DNA of 45,761 bases from Polyangiaceae bacterium (lineage in GTDB: Bacteria > Myxococcota_A > Polyangia > Polyangiales > Polyangiaceae), in assembly GCA_025936115.1 (NCBI GenBank), contig JAICTZ010000053.1, forward strand, positions 1 through 45,761, in the 5' to 3' direction. A model generated the notes under the pieces. The model made no database searches, was not told the DNA's origin, and saw only the letters and a list, made by a program, of their open reading frames with translations. Made by a program: the position numbers and the translations under genes. Position 1 is the stretch's first letter. Every line of letters begins with the position of its first letter. Positions 15,437 to 24,275 of this stretch are shown here, in pieces.

Positions 15437-17041
15437 ATGAGGCCCATGCCCGACCCGTCGGCACCGCGCCCCTTGCCGGCACCCGTGCCGGAGCCGAGGC
15501 CGCGCACGGTGATGCCGAGCTCGGTATCCCTGAGCCGTCATTGCACGACGTGCGGCGGGCGATTTCCGGCAGACTTTCGAGTCTGCCCGCGCGATGCAGT
15601 CCCGCTGGAGGATACGCCCGAAGACGACGACCCCTTGCTCGGGCAAGTCCTCGCGGACTCTTACGAGATCACGCGCGTGCTCGGCGAAGGCGGCATGGGG
15701 CGCGTCTACGAAGCACGCCACACGCGGCTCGCCGGCAAGCGCTTCGCGGTGAAGTTCCTGTACGCCGATCTCGCGCGCCAGCCCGAGGTCGTCACTCGCT
15801 TTCAGCGCGAGGCCGAAGCCGCGAGCGGCATTTCGCATCCGAACGTCGTGATCGTGCACGACGTGAACGTCACTCCCGAGGGTCAGCCCTACATCGTCGC
15901 AGAGCTCCTGCAGGGCGAAGAGCTCGGTGAGTACCTCGAGCGGGCGCGCAAGTTGCCCATCGCCGACGCCGTGCGCGTCGTGCGCCAGATCTGCAAGGCG
16001 CTCGGCGCCGCGCACGAGACGGGCGTCGTTCACCGTGACGTAAAGCCGGAGAACGTGTTTTTGACGGGGGACGTCTCGAAGCTCGAGAATGCGACCGTCA
16101 AGGTGATCGATTTCGGGATCTCGAAGGTGGCCCAGGCGGGCGGGGAAGCGCTCACCAAGACGGGGGTCGTGATGGGCACGCCCGACTACATGGCGCCGGA
16201 GCAGGCGCGGGGCGAGCGCGTGGACGCGCGTGCCGACGTCTACGCGGTGGGTGCGATCCTCTACCGCGCGCTCACGGGCAAGAAGCCCTTCGAAGGCCTC
16301 GACCCGATGGCGACGCTCACGGCCGTGCTCGTGCAGGAGCCAGGCCGCCCGACGCTCGTCAACCCCGACGTACCGCTGGCGCTCGAGCTCGTGATCCAGC
16401 GCGCGATGGCGAAAAATCCGAGCGATCGCTATCAGAGCATGCTGGAGCTCGAGCGTGAGCTCGCGGCGTTCGATCCCGAGCTCTTGAGTCGGCCTTCGGC
16501 GGCGCCGTCCACGCCCCCCGATCCCACCGCGCAAACCGTGGTGAAGCGGATGTCGCCCCGCGCAGTGCGCGCTGCGCTCGAGCAGACGCAACAGAGCGTG
16601 CGCGTGGCGCGCCCGGGGTTGCTCGCTTTTTCCGGGCTCGGCTTCGCCTGGCTCGTCGCGAACGTCGCGGTCGCAGTCGGCGCGGTGATTCGCCTCGCGA
16701 GGAGTGATGCGTCCGATCTCAGCCAGGTCGAGGCCGTGCTCTCGATCCTCGGTGTCACGGCGGCGCTCGTGACACCGGCGGCGCTCTGGGTGCGTCATCT
16801 CGCTCGTGACGTGTGGCCGAGCACGCCGCGCAGCCTCGAGATGATGGCGCGCCTGCGCGGTACGGTGCTTTACAGCGCGGCTGCTTATGGCATCGCGGCG
16901 CTCGGCGTCGAGCTCGTGTTCGCCATCATCGAGCGTCGTTCGGCGCTCATCGCGAGGCCGGCGTGGGCCCTACTCGCGTTCGGCGTGGCGATCGCGACGG
17001 CGCTGACGAGCTGGTTCATGCTGACGGCGCGCAAGAAGTAG
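15437..17041 (+). CDS. Membrane Ser/Thr protein kinase with N-terminal metal ribbon
   Basis: Eukaryotic-type kinase of 534 residues. A ribbon at about 36-53 has C36, C39, C50 and then PRD, so the fourth ligand would be Asp53 in place of Cys, a pattern I know from myxobacterial kinases. Kinase domain about 76-350: glycine loop GEGGMGRV, Lys106, catalytic HRDVKPEN with Asp201, IDFG with Asp225, and an APEQ site. A Pro-rich linker (about 375-400) leads to four predicted membrane segments (about 405-430, 435-460, 475-500, 510-530) at the C-terminus. There are no PASTA or other extracellular sensor repeats, so any signal is probably sensed within the membrane. An alternative start is ATG 15446. 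Substrates are unknown. Confidence 0.92.
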   Translation: MRPMPDPSAPRPLPAPVPEPRPRTVMPSSVSLSRHCTTCGGRFPADFRVCPRDAVPLEDTPEDDDPLLGQVLADSYEITRVLGEGGMGRVYEARHTRLAGKRFAVKFLYADLARQPEVVTRFQREAEAASGISHPNVVIVHDVNVTPEGQPYIVAELLQGEELGEYLERARKLPIADAVRVVRQICKALGAAHETGVVHRDVKPENVFLTGDVSKLENATVKVIDFGISKVAQAGGEALTKTGVVMGTPDYMAPEQARGERVDARADVYAVGAILYRALTGKKPFEGLDPMATLTAVLVQEPGRPTLVNPDVPLALELVIQRAMAKNPSDRYQSMLELERELAAFDPELLSRPSAAPSTPPDPTAQTVVKRMSPRAVRAALEQTQQSVRVARPGLLAFSGLGFAWLVANVAVAVGAVIRLARSDASDLSQVEAVLSILGVTAALVTPAALWVRHLARDVWPSTPRSLEMMARLRGTVLYSAAAYGIAALGVELVFAIIERRSALIARPAWALLAFGVAIATALTSWFMLTARKK

Positions 17042-17094
17042 TTCGCCCACAAAGTCGCAAAAGGCGCCGAGCGCGCCGGCCGTCTCCGGCCTAA

Positions 17095-17111
17095 CCTCTC
17101 CCCGAGAGGAG
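17095..17111 (+). promoter_or_regulatory. Hairpin overlapping the ribosome site of the GyrI-like gene
   Basis: CCTCTC (17095-17100) pairs with GAGAGG (17104-17109) around CCC, and AGGAG (17107-17111) is partly in the stem. The start codon is at 17118. A 6-bp stem could lower translation until opened; this is inference. Confidence 0.45.
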
Positions 17112-17117
17112 AAGGCC

Positions 17118-17588
17118 ATGCTGAACGTCCAGATCGAAACGGAACCGGAAAAGCGCGTCGCTGTGGTTTCTCATCGCGGCCCCTACGAAACCATCTCCGA
17201 AGCCTTCGACCGGCTGAACAAGCTCACCGAAGGGTCGCCGATTCTCGACACTCCGCCCGCCGCGCTCGTCGGGATCTACTACGACGAGCCGAAGACGACC
17301 CCGCCCGCGGAGCTGCGCTCCGACGCGGGCATCGTGGTCCCCCCGAACGTCGCGCTGCCGCCGGGACTCACGGAGGTGCGACTTGCCGCCGGCAAATACG
17401 CGCGCACCACCCATATCGGGCCCTATCAAGAGCTCCCTCACGTGTGGGCGCGTTTCAAGGGTGCGTGGCTGTCCGAAAGCGGGCAACGGCGCGGCAAGGG
17501 GCCGACCTATGAGCGCTACTGGAACACGCCCATGAACGCGAAGCCGCACGAGCTCAAGACCGAGCTATTCATCCCGCTCGCGGGCTGA
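17118..17588 (+). CDS. GyrI-like / SbmC small-molecule-binding protein
   Basis: Free-standing effector-binding domain of 156 residues. It has the two-fold repeated SHS2 layout: EKRVAVVSHRGPYETISEAFDRL in the first half and the parallel GKYARTTHIGPYQELPHVWARF in the second, with a C-terminal YERYWNTP ... ELKTELFIPL strand carrying the usual conserved Glu. Family members bind drugs or cationic ligands (as the C-terminal domain of AraC/MerR-type regulators) or protect gyrase. There is no DNA-binding domain here. The strong site GAGAGGAGAAGG before ATG 17118 is partly inside a small hairpin. Convergent with fumC. Confidence 0.85.
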   Translation: MLNVQIETEPEKRVAVVSHRGPYETISEAFDRLNKLTEGSPILDTPPAALVGIYYDEPKTTPPAELRSDAGIVVPPNVALPPGLTEVRLAAGKYARTTHIGPYQELPHVWARFKGAWLSESGQRRGKGPTYERYWNTPMNAKPHELKTELFIPLAG

Positions 17589-17607
17589 CGCTCACTACCT
17601 GGCGAAG

Positions 17608-17637
17608 CCAACTCCGACCTTTTTCTGAACGAGTTGG
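17608..17637. other. Inverted repeat in the gyrI-like/fumC convergent gap
   Basis: CCAACTC (17608-17614) and GAGTTGG (17631-17637) with a 16-base spacer that contains five T. Located between two converging genes, so it might end transcription, but the T-run is inside the loop, not after the stem. Confidence 0.25.
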
Positions 17638-17714
17638 TCGCAGGGCGCTTCTGCAAGGCCCCTCCAACACCGGAGCGCTCGCGAAGAGGAAAACACGGAC
17701 AGAAATCCGAATCT

Positions 17715-19115
17715 CTACCTGGTGACGCTCGGTCCCGTCATGCCCTCGGGTCGCACCCAGCGGTCGAAGTCCTGGGAGCTGACGAGACCGAGCGCGAGGG
17801 CCGCCTCTTTGAGCGTGGTGCCTTCCTTGTGCGCTTTCTTCGCGATCTTGGCCGCGTTGTCGTAACCGATGTGCGGGTTCAGCGCGGTCACGAGCATGAG
17901 CGACTGCTCGAGCTGCTTCTGAATGCGCGGCAGATTCGGCTCGATGCCGACTGCGCAGTTCTTGCGGAACGAATCGCAGCCGTCGGCGATGAGTCGCGCG
18001 CTCTGGAGAAAATTGTGCGCGAGGACCGGCTTGAACACGTTGAGCTCGAAGTTGCCGCTCGCGCCGCCGATGTTGACGGCCACGTCGTTGCCGAACACCT
18101 GCGCGCACAGCATGGTGACGGCTTCCGATTGCGTCGGATTCACCTTGCCCGGCATGATCGAGCTGCCCGGCTCATTTTCGGGGATCGTGATCTCGCCGAT
18201 GCCCGAGCGCGGTCCGGAGGCGAGCCAGCGCACGTCGTTGGCGATCTTCATCAGCGAAGCGGCGAGCGTCTTGAGCGCGCCGTGCGCGAAGACGACTGCA
18301 TCGTGCGCCGCGAGCGACTCGAACTTGTTCGGCGCCGTGACGATGGGGTGCCCGCTGAGCTCGGCGACTTTCGCGGCGACGCGCACGGCGTACTCGGGGT
18401 GTGCGTTGAGGCCCGTGCCGACGGCGGTGCCGCCGAGCGCGAGCTCAGCCAGGTGCGGCACCGCGCTCTCGAGGTGCTTCAGGCCGTGGTCGAGCTGCGC
18501 CACCCAGCCGCTGATCTCCTGACCGAGCGTGAGCGGCGTTGCGTCCATCAGGTGCGTGCGGCCGATCTTGACGACGCTCGCGAACGCCGCCGCTTTCTCC
18601 GCGAGCACGTCGCGCAGCGCCTTGACCGCCGGCAGCACGCGCGCGCGCACTGCGTGCGTGCAAGCGAGCGCCATCGCCGCCGGAAACACGTCATTGGACG
18701 ATTGGCCGCGATTGACGTGATCGTTCGGGTGCACGAGCCGTTCTTCGCCGCGCGCTCCGCCCAAGAGCTCGCTCGCGCGGTTGGCGACGACCTCGTTCAT
18801 GTTCATGTTGCTCTGCGTGCCGCTGCCCGTCTGCCAGACGACCAGCGGGAACTCGTCGTCGTGCTTGCCGGCGATCACCTCGTCGCACGCGCGCACGATG
18901 GCGCTCGCGAGCTTGGCGTCGAGCGTGCCGAGATCCTGATTCACGAGCGCCGCGGCCTTCTTCACCGTCGCGAGCGCGTGGAGCAGCGAAAGCGGCATGC
19001 GCTCGCCCGAAATCGCGAAGTTTTGCAGACTGCGCTGCGTCTGAGCGCCCCACAGCCGGTCGCTCGGGACCTCGATGGGACCGAAGGTGTCTTTTTCGAT
19101 GCGCGTGGCGGACAT
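17715..19115 (-). CDS. fumC: Fumarate hydratase class II
   Basis: Iron-independent fumarase of 466 residues, the usual class II length; converts fumarate to malate in the TCA cycle in the cytoplasm. Visible family marks: QTGSGTQSNMNMNEV near residue 95, the HPNDHVNRGQSSND segment, GRTHLMDATPLTLGQE with the catalytic-region His, and the GSSIMPGKVNPTQ superfamily signature. It starts at ATG 19115 with GAGG upstream. Flanked by a convergent GyrI-like gene and an upstream secreted protease on the same strand; no linked TCA genes are seen. Confidence 0.97.
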   Translation of the reverse strand: MSATRIEKDTFGPIEVPSDRLWGAQTQRSLQNFAISGERMPLSLLHALATVKKAAALVNQDLGTLDAKLASAIVRACDEVIAGKHDDEFPLVVWQTGSGTQSNMNMNEVVANRASELLGGARGEERLVHPNDHVNRGQSSNDVFPAAMALACTHAVRARVLPAVKALRDVLAEKAAAFASVVKIGRTHLMDATPLTLGQEISGWVAQLDHGLKHLESAVPHLAELALGGTAVGTGLNAHPEYAVRVAAKVAELSGHPIVTAPNKFESLAAHDAVVFAHGALKTLAASLMKIANDVRWLASGPRSGIGEITIPENEPGSSIMPGKVNPTQSEAVTMLCAQVFGNDVAVNIGGASGNFELNVFKPVLAHNFLQSARLIADGCDSFRKNCAVGIEPNLPRIQKQLEQSLMLVTALNPHIGYDNAAKIAKKAHKEGTTLKEAALALGLVSSQDFDRWVRPEGMTGPSVTR

Positions 19116-19193
19116 GATGGCCTCAAGTACCAGAATTTGGGCCGGATTGGGCAGACGGCGCGAGGGAGGCGCGGTGTACCGGTGTCGCGGCGC

Positions 19194-20306
19194 CTACTCG
19201 GCGGGATCCGCGGCGCCCGCGCAGTAAGGCGCGCCCGTCTGCCCGTCCAGGCGGCAGGTGTTGCAGGTGCCGCAGGGCGTGACGACGAGCTCACCCGCGT
19301 CGCAGCTCGCGGCGGAGCCCCCGCGGCAGGTGCCGACGGTGTCGGTATTCGCGCAGCGGGCTCCGCGCGCCGGCACGCACCGAAAGCCGCTCGCGCCGGC
19401 GTCCCAGCCGCACTTTTGGCCGGTTCTCGCACAACTGCGGGCGGTGAGCACGTCGCCTTCGCACCAGAGAGCGCTGCCGTAAAGACAGCGTCCCTCGGCG
19501 TCGATGGAGCCACAAGCGGACGCCGGTGCCGCGTAGGAGCCGGCGACCGACGTGAGCCAGTCCGTGGCGATATCGGCGCGCACGTACCGATCGGAGCCTC
19601 GACATGTCGCCGAGCCGGTCGACAGCGCGCCGGCGACGACGAGCGAACCGTCGGTGCTCCGTGCGAGCAGCGGCCCGCCGGAGTCGCCCTCGCACGCGCC
19701 CGTGACCCCGAAGCCGTCGACGCGCAACGTCGTGTCAGCGACTTCTACGATGGATTCCACCAAGAACCTGCGTGCACGGTCCTCATCCGTTTGGGTGAGC
19801 CCGTAACCGGCGAGCTCGACGGGAGTCCCGATGGACAGTATCGGATCGCCCGAGCTTGCCGGGATGGGGGTAACGCCGAGGTCGCGCACGTCGGTTGCGT
19901 CCACCCACGCTGAGGCGTCCACTTGAAATAGCGCGAGGTCGAGCGCTGGATGCACTTCGGCGCGGGCGAGCGGCAGCACGATGGGCTGGGCGGACGGGCC
20001 CAAGTGAAGGCGAGCCGCGGGCGAGGAAATGGCGAGGCAGTGCGCCGCGCCGAGCACCCACTCAGGGGTCACGAAGCTGCCAGTGCAAAGCGCGTCACTC
20101 GCGCCGCTGCCGTCGATCAGCTCGACGATCGCGCCGGCCTGAGCCGGAGCGATGCCGAGGAAAGTCTCGTCGGTCGTCGCTGCGACGAGCCGCTGCTGAA
20201 CCTGAGTGGGGCACTCTGCGCCCCCGCCCGGCGAATCGTGGTCCGGGGAACACGCGCTGACGCCGACGAGAGCAAGTGCCAGTAGGAAAACGGCCGGCCT
20301 GCTCAC
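19194..20306 (-). CDS. Trypsin-like serine protease, lipoprotein with Cys-rich tail
   Basis: Exported S1-family protease of 370 residues. The signal peptide ends in a lipobox with Cys19 (GVSAC). The S1 domain (about 40-255) has His89 (GAAHC), Asp123 (ALDLALF) and Ser209 (GDSGGP), all intact. The tail (about 256-370) contains many cysteines arranged as short C-x(n)-C units (CGSIDAEGRCLYGSALWC, CANTDTVGTCRGG, CGTCNTC), a small disulfide-rich module common in myxobacterial surface proteins. It starts at GTG 20306; a TATAGT box 8 bases upstream suggests a leaderless or near-leaderless transcript. Divergent from the lytic transglycosylase. Probably surface or outer-membrane bound; its target is unknown. 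Confidence 0.9.
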   Translation of the reverse strand: MSRPAVFLLALALVGVSACSPDHDSPGGGAECPTQVQQRLVAATTDETFLGIAPAQAGAIVELIDGSGASDALCTGSFVTPEWVLGAAHCLAISSPAARLHLGPSAQPIVLPLARAEVHPALDLALFQVDASAWVDATDVRDLGVTPIPASSGDPILSIGTPVELAGYGLTQTDEDRARRFLVESIVEVADTTLRVDGFGVTGACEGDSGGPLLARSTDGSLVVAGALSTGSATCRGSDRYVRADIATDWLTSVAGSYAAPASACGSIDAEGRCLYGSALWCEGDVLTARSCARTGQKCGWDAGASGFRCVPARGARCANTDTVGTCRGGSAASCDAGELVVTPCGTCNTCRLDGQTGAPYCAGAADPAE

Positions 20307-20314
20307 CGCGGCCG

Positions 20315-20320
20315 ACTATA
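20315..20320 (-). promoter_or_regulatory. Possible -10 box of the trypsin-like protease gene
   Basis: Minus-strand TATAGT lies 8 bases before the GTG start at 20306. Transcription would begin at or near the start codon. No good -35 box is seen at the right distance, so this is tentative. Confidence 0.3.
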
Positions 20321-20376
20321 GCCGCGGCTCGGCTGCGGATTTGACCAGACCAAAGCCGCCCGGTACACCGAAGCGC

Positions 20377-22836
20377 ATGGCCCCGGCTCGCCCTTTGCGG
20401 GCGTCGCTCCTCGCGCTAGCTCTGCTTGGGCCGGGATTCGTGCTCACCGCACGGGCAGCGGACGACAAAAATCCTGCACCTGCTGCCAAAAAGCCGGCTC
20501 CGAAGCCCGAGGCGTCGGCGGCCCCCGCCCTCAAGAAGAAGCCGGAGCCGGCGCCGCCGGCCGCCAAAAAGCCCGATCCGCCGCCGTCCGCACCGAAGAA
20601 GACGGACGCGCCGGCTCTGCCGACCAAGAAGCCGGAGGTCACGACGCCGAGCTCTGCCAAAAAGGGTGACCCAGCCGTCCCCAGCAAGGACGCTGCCGCG
20701 CTCCCGAAAAAGGTCGAGCCGTCGAGCCCCAAGCTCGAGCCCGTCGGTTCGCTGCCTGCGCTCGAGTCGCCGGATCCGCATCACGGCCAAGGCACACGCA
20801 AGATCGAAGCGCACCCGGTGCCGCACGTTCAGGCACCCGCGCGCCCGCCTGAGCACAGCGAGAAAGCGGCCGCGCGCAAGGGCACGCCGCCCAAGCACCC
20901 CGCTGCAACGTTACCGCCAGGTACGCCGGCGCGCGGCGTCGATTTCGCGACGCGGCGTCAAATCGCGGGTGGCGCGACCGCGGACGAGCTCAAGGCAAAG
21001 AAGGACGATCCGGAGCTCTCGAAGTTGCTCGAGGCGGAACGCGTGCTCTTTCCGCGTCCGCTGCGGGGCATGGCGCCCGGCTGGTCGTGGGAGCTTCCCG
21101 AAGCCGGAAACGACGGTGCGACCGCGCTCGATACGGGCCTACCACCGAGCCCGGGCAGTTTCACGAGTGCCCCGCCGAGCGCCAAAGAAGCCGATTGGCT
21201 CAGAGGCCTCGCCGTGCCCAATCTGCCGGTGCACTACGACGAGCGCCTGCTCAAATACTTGAAGTTTTTCCGCGACAGTCCGAGCGGCTCGGCGGTCGCG
21301 CGCGTGTGGGCGAAGAAGAGCGGGCGTTACGAGGCGGCCGTGCGGGGCGCGCTCGCGCAGGCGGGCTTGCCCACGGATCTCGTGTGGCTCTCGCTGATCG
21401 AGAGCGGCCACAATCCGAGCATCGTTTCACCGGCAGGCGCCGTGGGGCTCTGGCAATTCATGCCCGAGACGGCGCGTACCTACGGGCTCACGGTCGATCG
21501 CTGGGTCGACGAGCGGCAAGATCCGGAGCGCGAGACGCAAGCCGCCGTGCGCTACCTCGCCGATCTCCATCACCGCTACGGGAGCTGGGATCTCGCGATG
21601 GCGGCGTACAACATGGGCCACGGCGGGCTCTCGCGCGCGATCAAGAAATTCAACACGAACGACTTCTGGCAGCTCGCGCGGCACGAAGCCGGCATCCCTT
21701 GGGAAACCACGCTCTACGTGCCGAAGATCCTCGCGACGGCGATCGTCATGAACAACAAGCGAGCGTTCGGGCTCGACGGCATCAAGCCCGACGCGCCCGA
21801 GAGCTTCGATGTCGTCCAAGTCGGGCCGGGGCTTGCGCTCGCCGACATTGCGCGCGCAGCGGGCGTCGAGCCGGGCGTCGTCGAGGGGCTCAACCCCATG
21901 TACGTGGCGGGACGAACTCCACCGCTCGCGCCCGGACGCGCGAACGTGAGCTATTCCGTGCGACTCCCGCGCGGCGCGCGGCCGCTGCCCGGGCGTTTGC
22001 TCGCGCTCGAGTCGGCGCGCGACGAGCTCGCGACCTACGTCGTCAAACAGGGCGATACGGTCGCAAGCGTCGCTCGCGTGACCGGCGCGAGCGAAGCGAC
22101 GGTGCGCAGCTTGAACCGCATCGGCGCGCAAGAGTCGCTCGCGGCCGGCACGCCGCTCATCGTCCCGAAGGCTGGGGTCGTACCGGCGCCGCCCCACGAC
22201 GACGACGTCGTCGTGATCGCGCGCGACATCGCGCCGCCGCCCGATACGACGCGCGTGTTCTATCCCGTCGCGGCGGGTGACAGCATCGATTCAATCGCGT
22301 CCGTTTTCGGCGTGGCGCGCAGCGATCTACTCGCCTGGAACCCGCTCGACGCCGACGCGCGGCTGCAGGACGGCATGGTGCTGCAGGTCTTCCCGAAGCG
22401 CTCGCAGAACCTCGCTCGTCTCCGCCACCTGCGTGAAGGCGACGTGAAGATCCTCGTCGCGGGCACGCCCGAATTCTTCGACCACTTCGAGCGGCTGAAC
22501 GGCAAGCGACGCTTGGTCGTGACGGTGAGGCAGGGTGACACGCTCGCGTCGATCGGGCGTCGCTACGACACGACGGTCGGCTGGATGGAGCGCATCAACC
22601 GCCGCTCGCGCACCGATGAGCTCCGCGCGGGTGAAAGCGTCATCGTCTACGCCGATCGCGGCCGTTATCCAGCGAAGTCGTCGCCGATCGCGCGGACGGG
22701 CACCGCCCCGGCTGCGTTCCGTGATGGGCCCGGCGGTGTCGATGCGTTTGCGGCGTTTGCAACGGGCACGATGCGCTCGATGGGTACGGATTTTGCTCCC
22801 GAAGACGACGACAAACCGCTCGAGCCAACGCCATGA
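20377..22836 (+). CDS. LysM-containing lytic murein transglycosylase (MltD-like)
   Basis: Periplasmic peptidoglycan-cleaving enzyme of about 819 residues. The signal peptide (about 1-27, ending TARAA) is followed by a Lys/Pro/Ala-rich disordered spacer (about 30-185) that could span the periplasm. The SLT domain (about 320-455) has catalytic Glu342 in LSLIESGHNP and the GLWQFMP and AMAAYNMG motifs. Three LysM modules follow at about 553-597 (VKQGDTVASV), 627-673 and 713-758 (VRQGDTLASI) for binding glycan. ATG 20377 gives the signal peptide; the frame is open further up to 20206, but that part is antisense to the protease gene. It ends in an ATGA overlap with glmU, so the two are coupled. Confidence 0.92.
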   Translation: MAPARPLRASLLALALLGPGFVLTARAADDKNPAPAAKKPAPKPEASAAPALKKKPEPAPPAAKKPDPPPSAPKKTDAPALPTKKPEVTTPSSAKKGDPAVPSKDAAALPKKVEPSSPKLEPVGSLPALESPDPHHGQGTRKIEAHPVPHVQAPARPPEHSEKAAARKGTPPKHPAATLPPGTPARGVDFATRRQIAGGATADELKAKKDDPELSKLLEAERVLFPRPLRGMAPGWSWELPEAGNDGATALDTGLPPSPGSFTSAPPSAKEADWLRGLAVPNLPVHYDERLLKYLKFFRDSPSGSAVARVWAKKSGRYEAAVRGALAQAGLPTDLVWLSLIESGHNPSIVSPAGAVGLWQFMPETARTYGLTVDRWVDERQDPERETQAAVRYLADLHHRYGSWDLAMAAYNMGHGGLSRAIKKFNTNDFWQLARHEAGIPWETTLYVPKILATAIVMNNKRAFGLDGIKPDAPESFDVVQVGPGLALADIARAAGVEPGVVEGLNPMYVAGRTPPLAPGRANVSYSVRLPRGARPLPGRLLALESARDELATYVVKQGDTVASVARVTGASEATVRSLNRIGAQESLAAGTPLIVPKAGVVPAPPHDDDVVVIARDIAPPPDTTRVFYPVAAGDSIDSIASVFGVARSDLLAWNPLDADARLQDGMVLQVFPKRSQNLARLRHLREGDVKILVAGTPEFFDHFERLNGKRRLVVTVRQGDTLASIGRRYDTTVGWMERINRRSRTDELRAGESVIVYADRGRYPAKSSPIARTGTAPAAFRDGPGGVDAFAAFATGTMRSMGTDFAPEDDDKPLEPTP

Positions 22837-24230
22837 AAGACGTAACGGCCGTCATCCTCGCCGCGGGCATGGGCACCCGCATGAAGAGCAGCTTGCCCAA
22901 AGTGCTGCATCGCGCCGCGGGCCGCCCGCTCGTAGAATACCCGGTGCGCGCCGCGCTCGAGCTCGGCGTCGCCTCCGTCGTGGTCGTGACGAGCGGGCAT
23001 CCCGAAATTGCGCGCTCGCTCGAAGCGGCGTTCGGTGCGCGCGTGAGCACGGTCGTGCAAGATCCGCCGCGCGGCACGGGCGACGCTGCGCGCGTCGGTC
23101 TCGCGCGCGTCGAGACCGAACGAGCGCTCGTCTACTACGGCGACGCGCCGCTCATGACGGCGCGCGAGCTCGAAGCGATCGTCACCGCCAGCCGTGAGGC
23201 CGAGCTCGCCTTTGCGAGCGCCATGCCCGAAAATCCGCACGGCTACGGCCGCGTCTTGCGTGACGCGAGCGGCCGTGTGCTCGAAGTGCGCGAGCAACGC
23301 GACCTCGAGAGCGACGCCGAGCGGGCCGTACGGGAAGTGAACGCCGGCGTCTACGCCGCAAAAAAATCCGTGCTTACGCGCGCCCTCGCGGACTTGAAGC
23401 CGATGAACGCGCAGGGCGAGCTCTACCTCACGGACATCGTCGCGGCCGTGGCGACCGAGGGCCGCGTCGTGGCGCTCGTGGGGTCGCCGGACGCACTCGT
23501 GGGCGTCAACGACCGCTCGCAGCTGCGCGAGGCTGAAGAGCTCTTGTTCGCGCGCATCCGCGAGCGGCTCGGGCGCGAAGGCGTGATGGTTCACGGCGAC
23601 GCGCGCATCGACGACGGCGTGAGCGTCGCGCCCGGCGCCGAGCTCGAAGCCGGCGTGCGCTTGCGCGGCGCGACCACGATTGGCCCCGACACGCGCATCG
23701 ACGTGGGCTCGGTGCTCACGGACGCGACGCTCGGCGCGCGCGTCGTCGTGAAGCCGTATTCCGTGATCAGCTCGAGCCGCGTCGGCGACGGCGCCGAAAT
23801 CGGGCCCTTCGCGCACCTGCGCCCGGAGAGCGACATCGAGGCGGAGGCGCACGTCGGTAACTTCGTCGAGACGAAGAAGACCCGCATGCGCCGCGGTTCC
23901 AAAGCGAATCACCTCGCCTACCTCGGCGACGGCGACGTGGGAGAGCGCGCCAACGTCGGCGCCGGCACGATTTTCTGCAACTACGACGGCTACCAAAAGC
24001 ACCGCACCGTGATCGGCGAGGATGCCTTCATCGGCAGCGATTCGCAGCTCGTCGCCCCAGTGAGCATCGGCAAGCGGGCGTTCGTCGGCAGCGGCACGAC
24101 GGTGACGCAAGACGTGCCCGACGACGCGCTCGCACTTTCGCGCACACGCCAGGAAAACAAGCTCGACTACGGTCCGATGCTCCGCGCACGCCTCGGCGAA
24201 GCGGCGCGGCGCGCGAAGGAAAAGAAGTAA
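22833..24230 (+). CDS. glmU: Bifunctional UDP-GlcNAc pyrophosphorylase / GlcN-1-P acetyltransferase
   Basis: Makes UDP-N-acetylglucosamine, the precursor of peptidoglycan and lipopolysaccharide, in the cytoplasm. 465 residues, normal length. The N-terminal uridylyltransferase has LAAGMGTRMKSSLPKVLH and the DPPRGTGDA and YYGDAPLM motifs. The C-terminal left-handed beta-helix (about 250-450) shows hexapeptide repeats and acetyl-CoA residues around KANHLAYLGDGDVGERANVGAGTIFCNYDG. It overlaps the transglycosylase gene by 4 bases. Confidence 0.97.
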   Translation: MKDVTAVILAAGMGTRMKSSLPKVLHRAAGRPLVEYPVRAALELGVASVVVVTSGHPEIARSLEAAFGARVSTVVQDPPRGTGDAARVGLARVETERALVYYGDAPLMTARELEAIVTASREAELAFASAMPENPHGYGRVLRDASGRVLEVREQRDLESDAERAVREVNAGVYAAKKSVLTRALADLKPMNAQGELYLTDIVAAVATEGRVVALVGSPDALVGVNDRSQLREAEELLFARIRERLGREGVMVHGDARIDDGVSVAPGAELEAGVRLRGATTIGPDTRIDVGSVLTDATLGARVVVKPYSVISSSRVGDGAEIGPFAHLRPESDIEAEAHVGNFVETKKTRMRRGSKANHLAYLGDGDVGERANVGAGTIFCNYDGYQKHRTVIGEDAFIGSDSQLVAPVSIGKRAFVGSGTTVTQDVPDDALALSRTRQENKLDYGPMLRARLGEAARRAKEKK

Positions 24231-24275
24231 CGCGACTCCCCGTCCTCTGCGGGAACTTGGTACGCTCGAGTCTGC

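Noticed and set aside
17608..17637. Rho-independent terminator between the gyrI-like gene and fumC
   Set aside because: The stem is only 7 bp with a 16-base loop, and the T-run is in the loop rather than after the stem; kept only as an inverted repeat.
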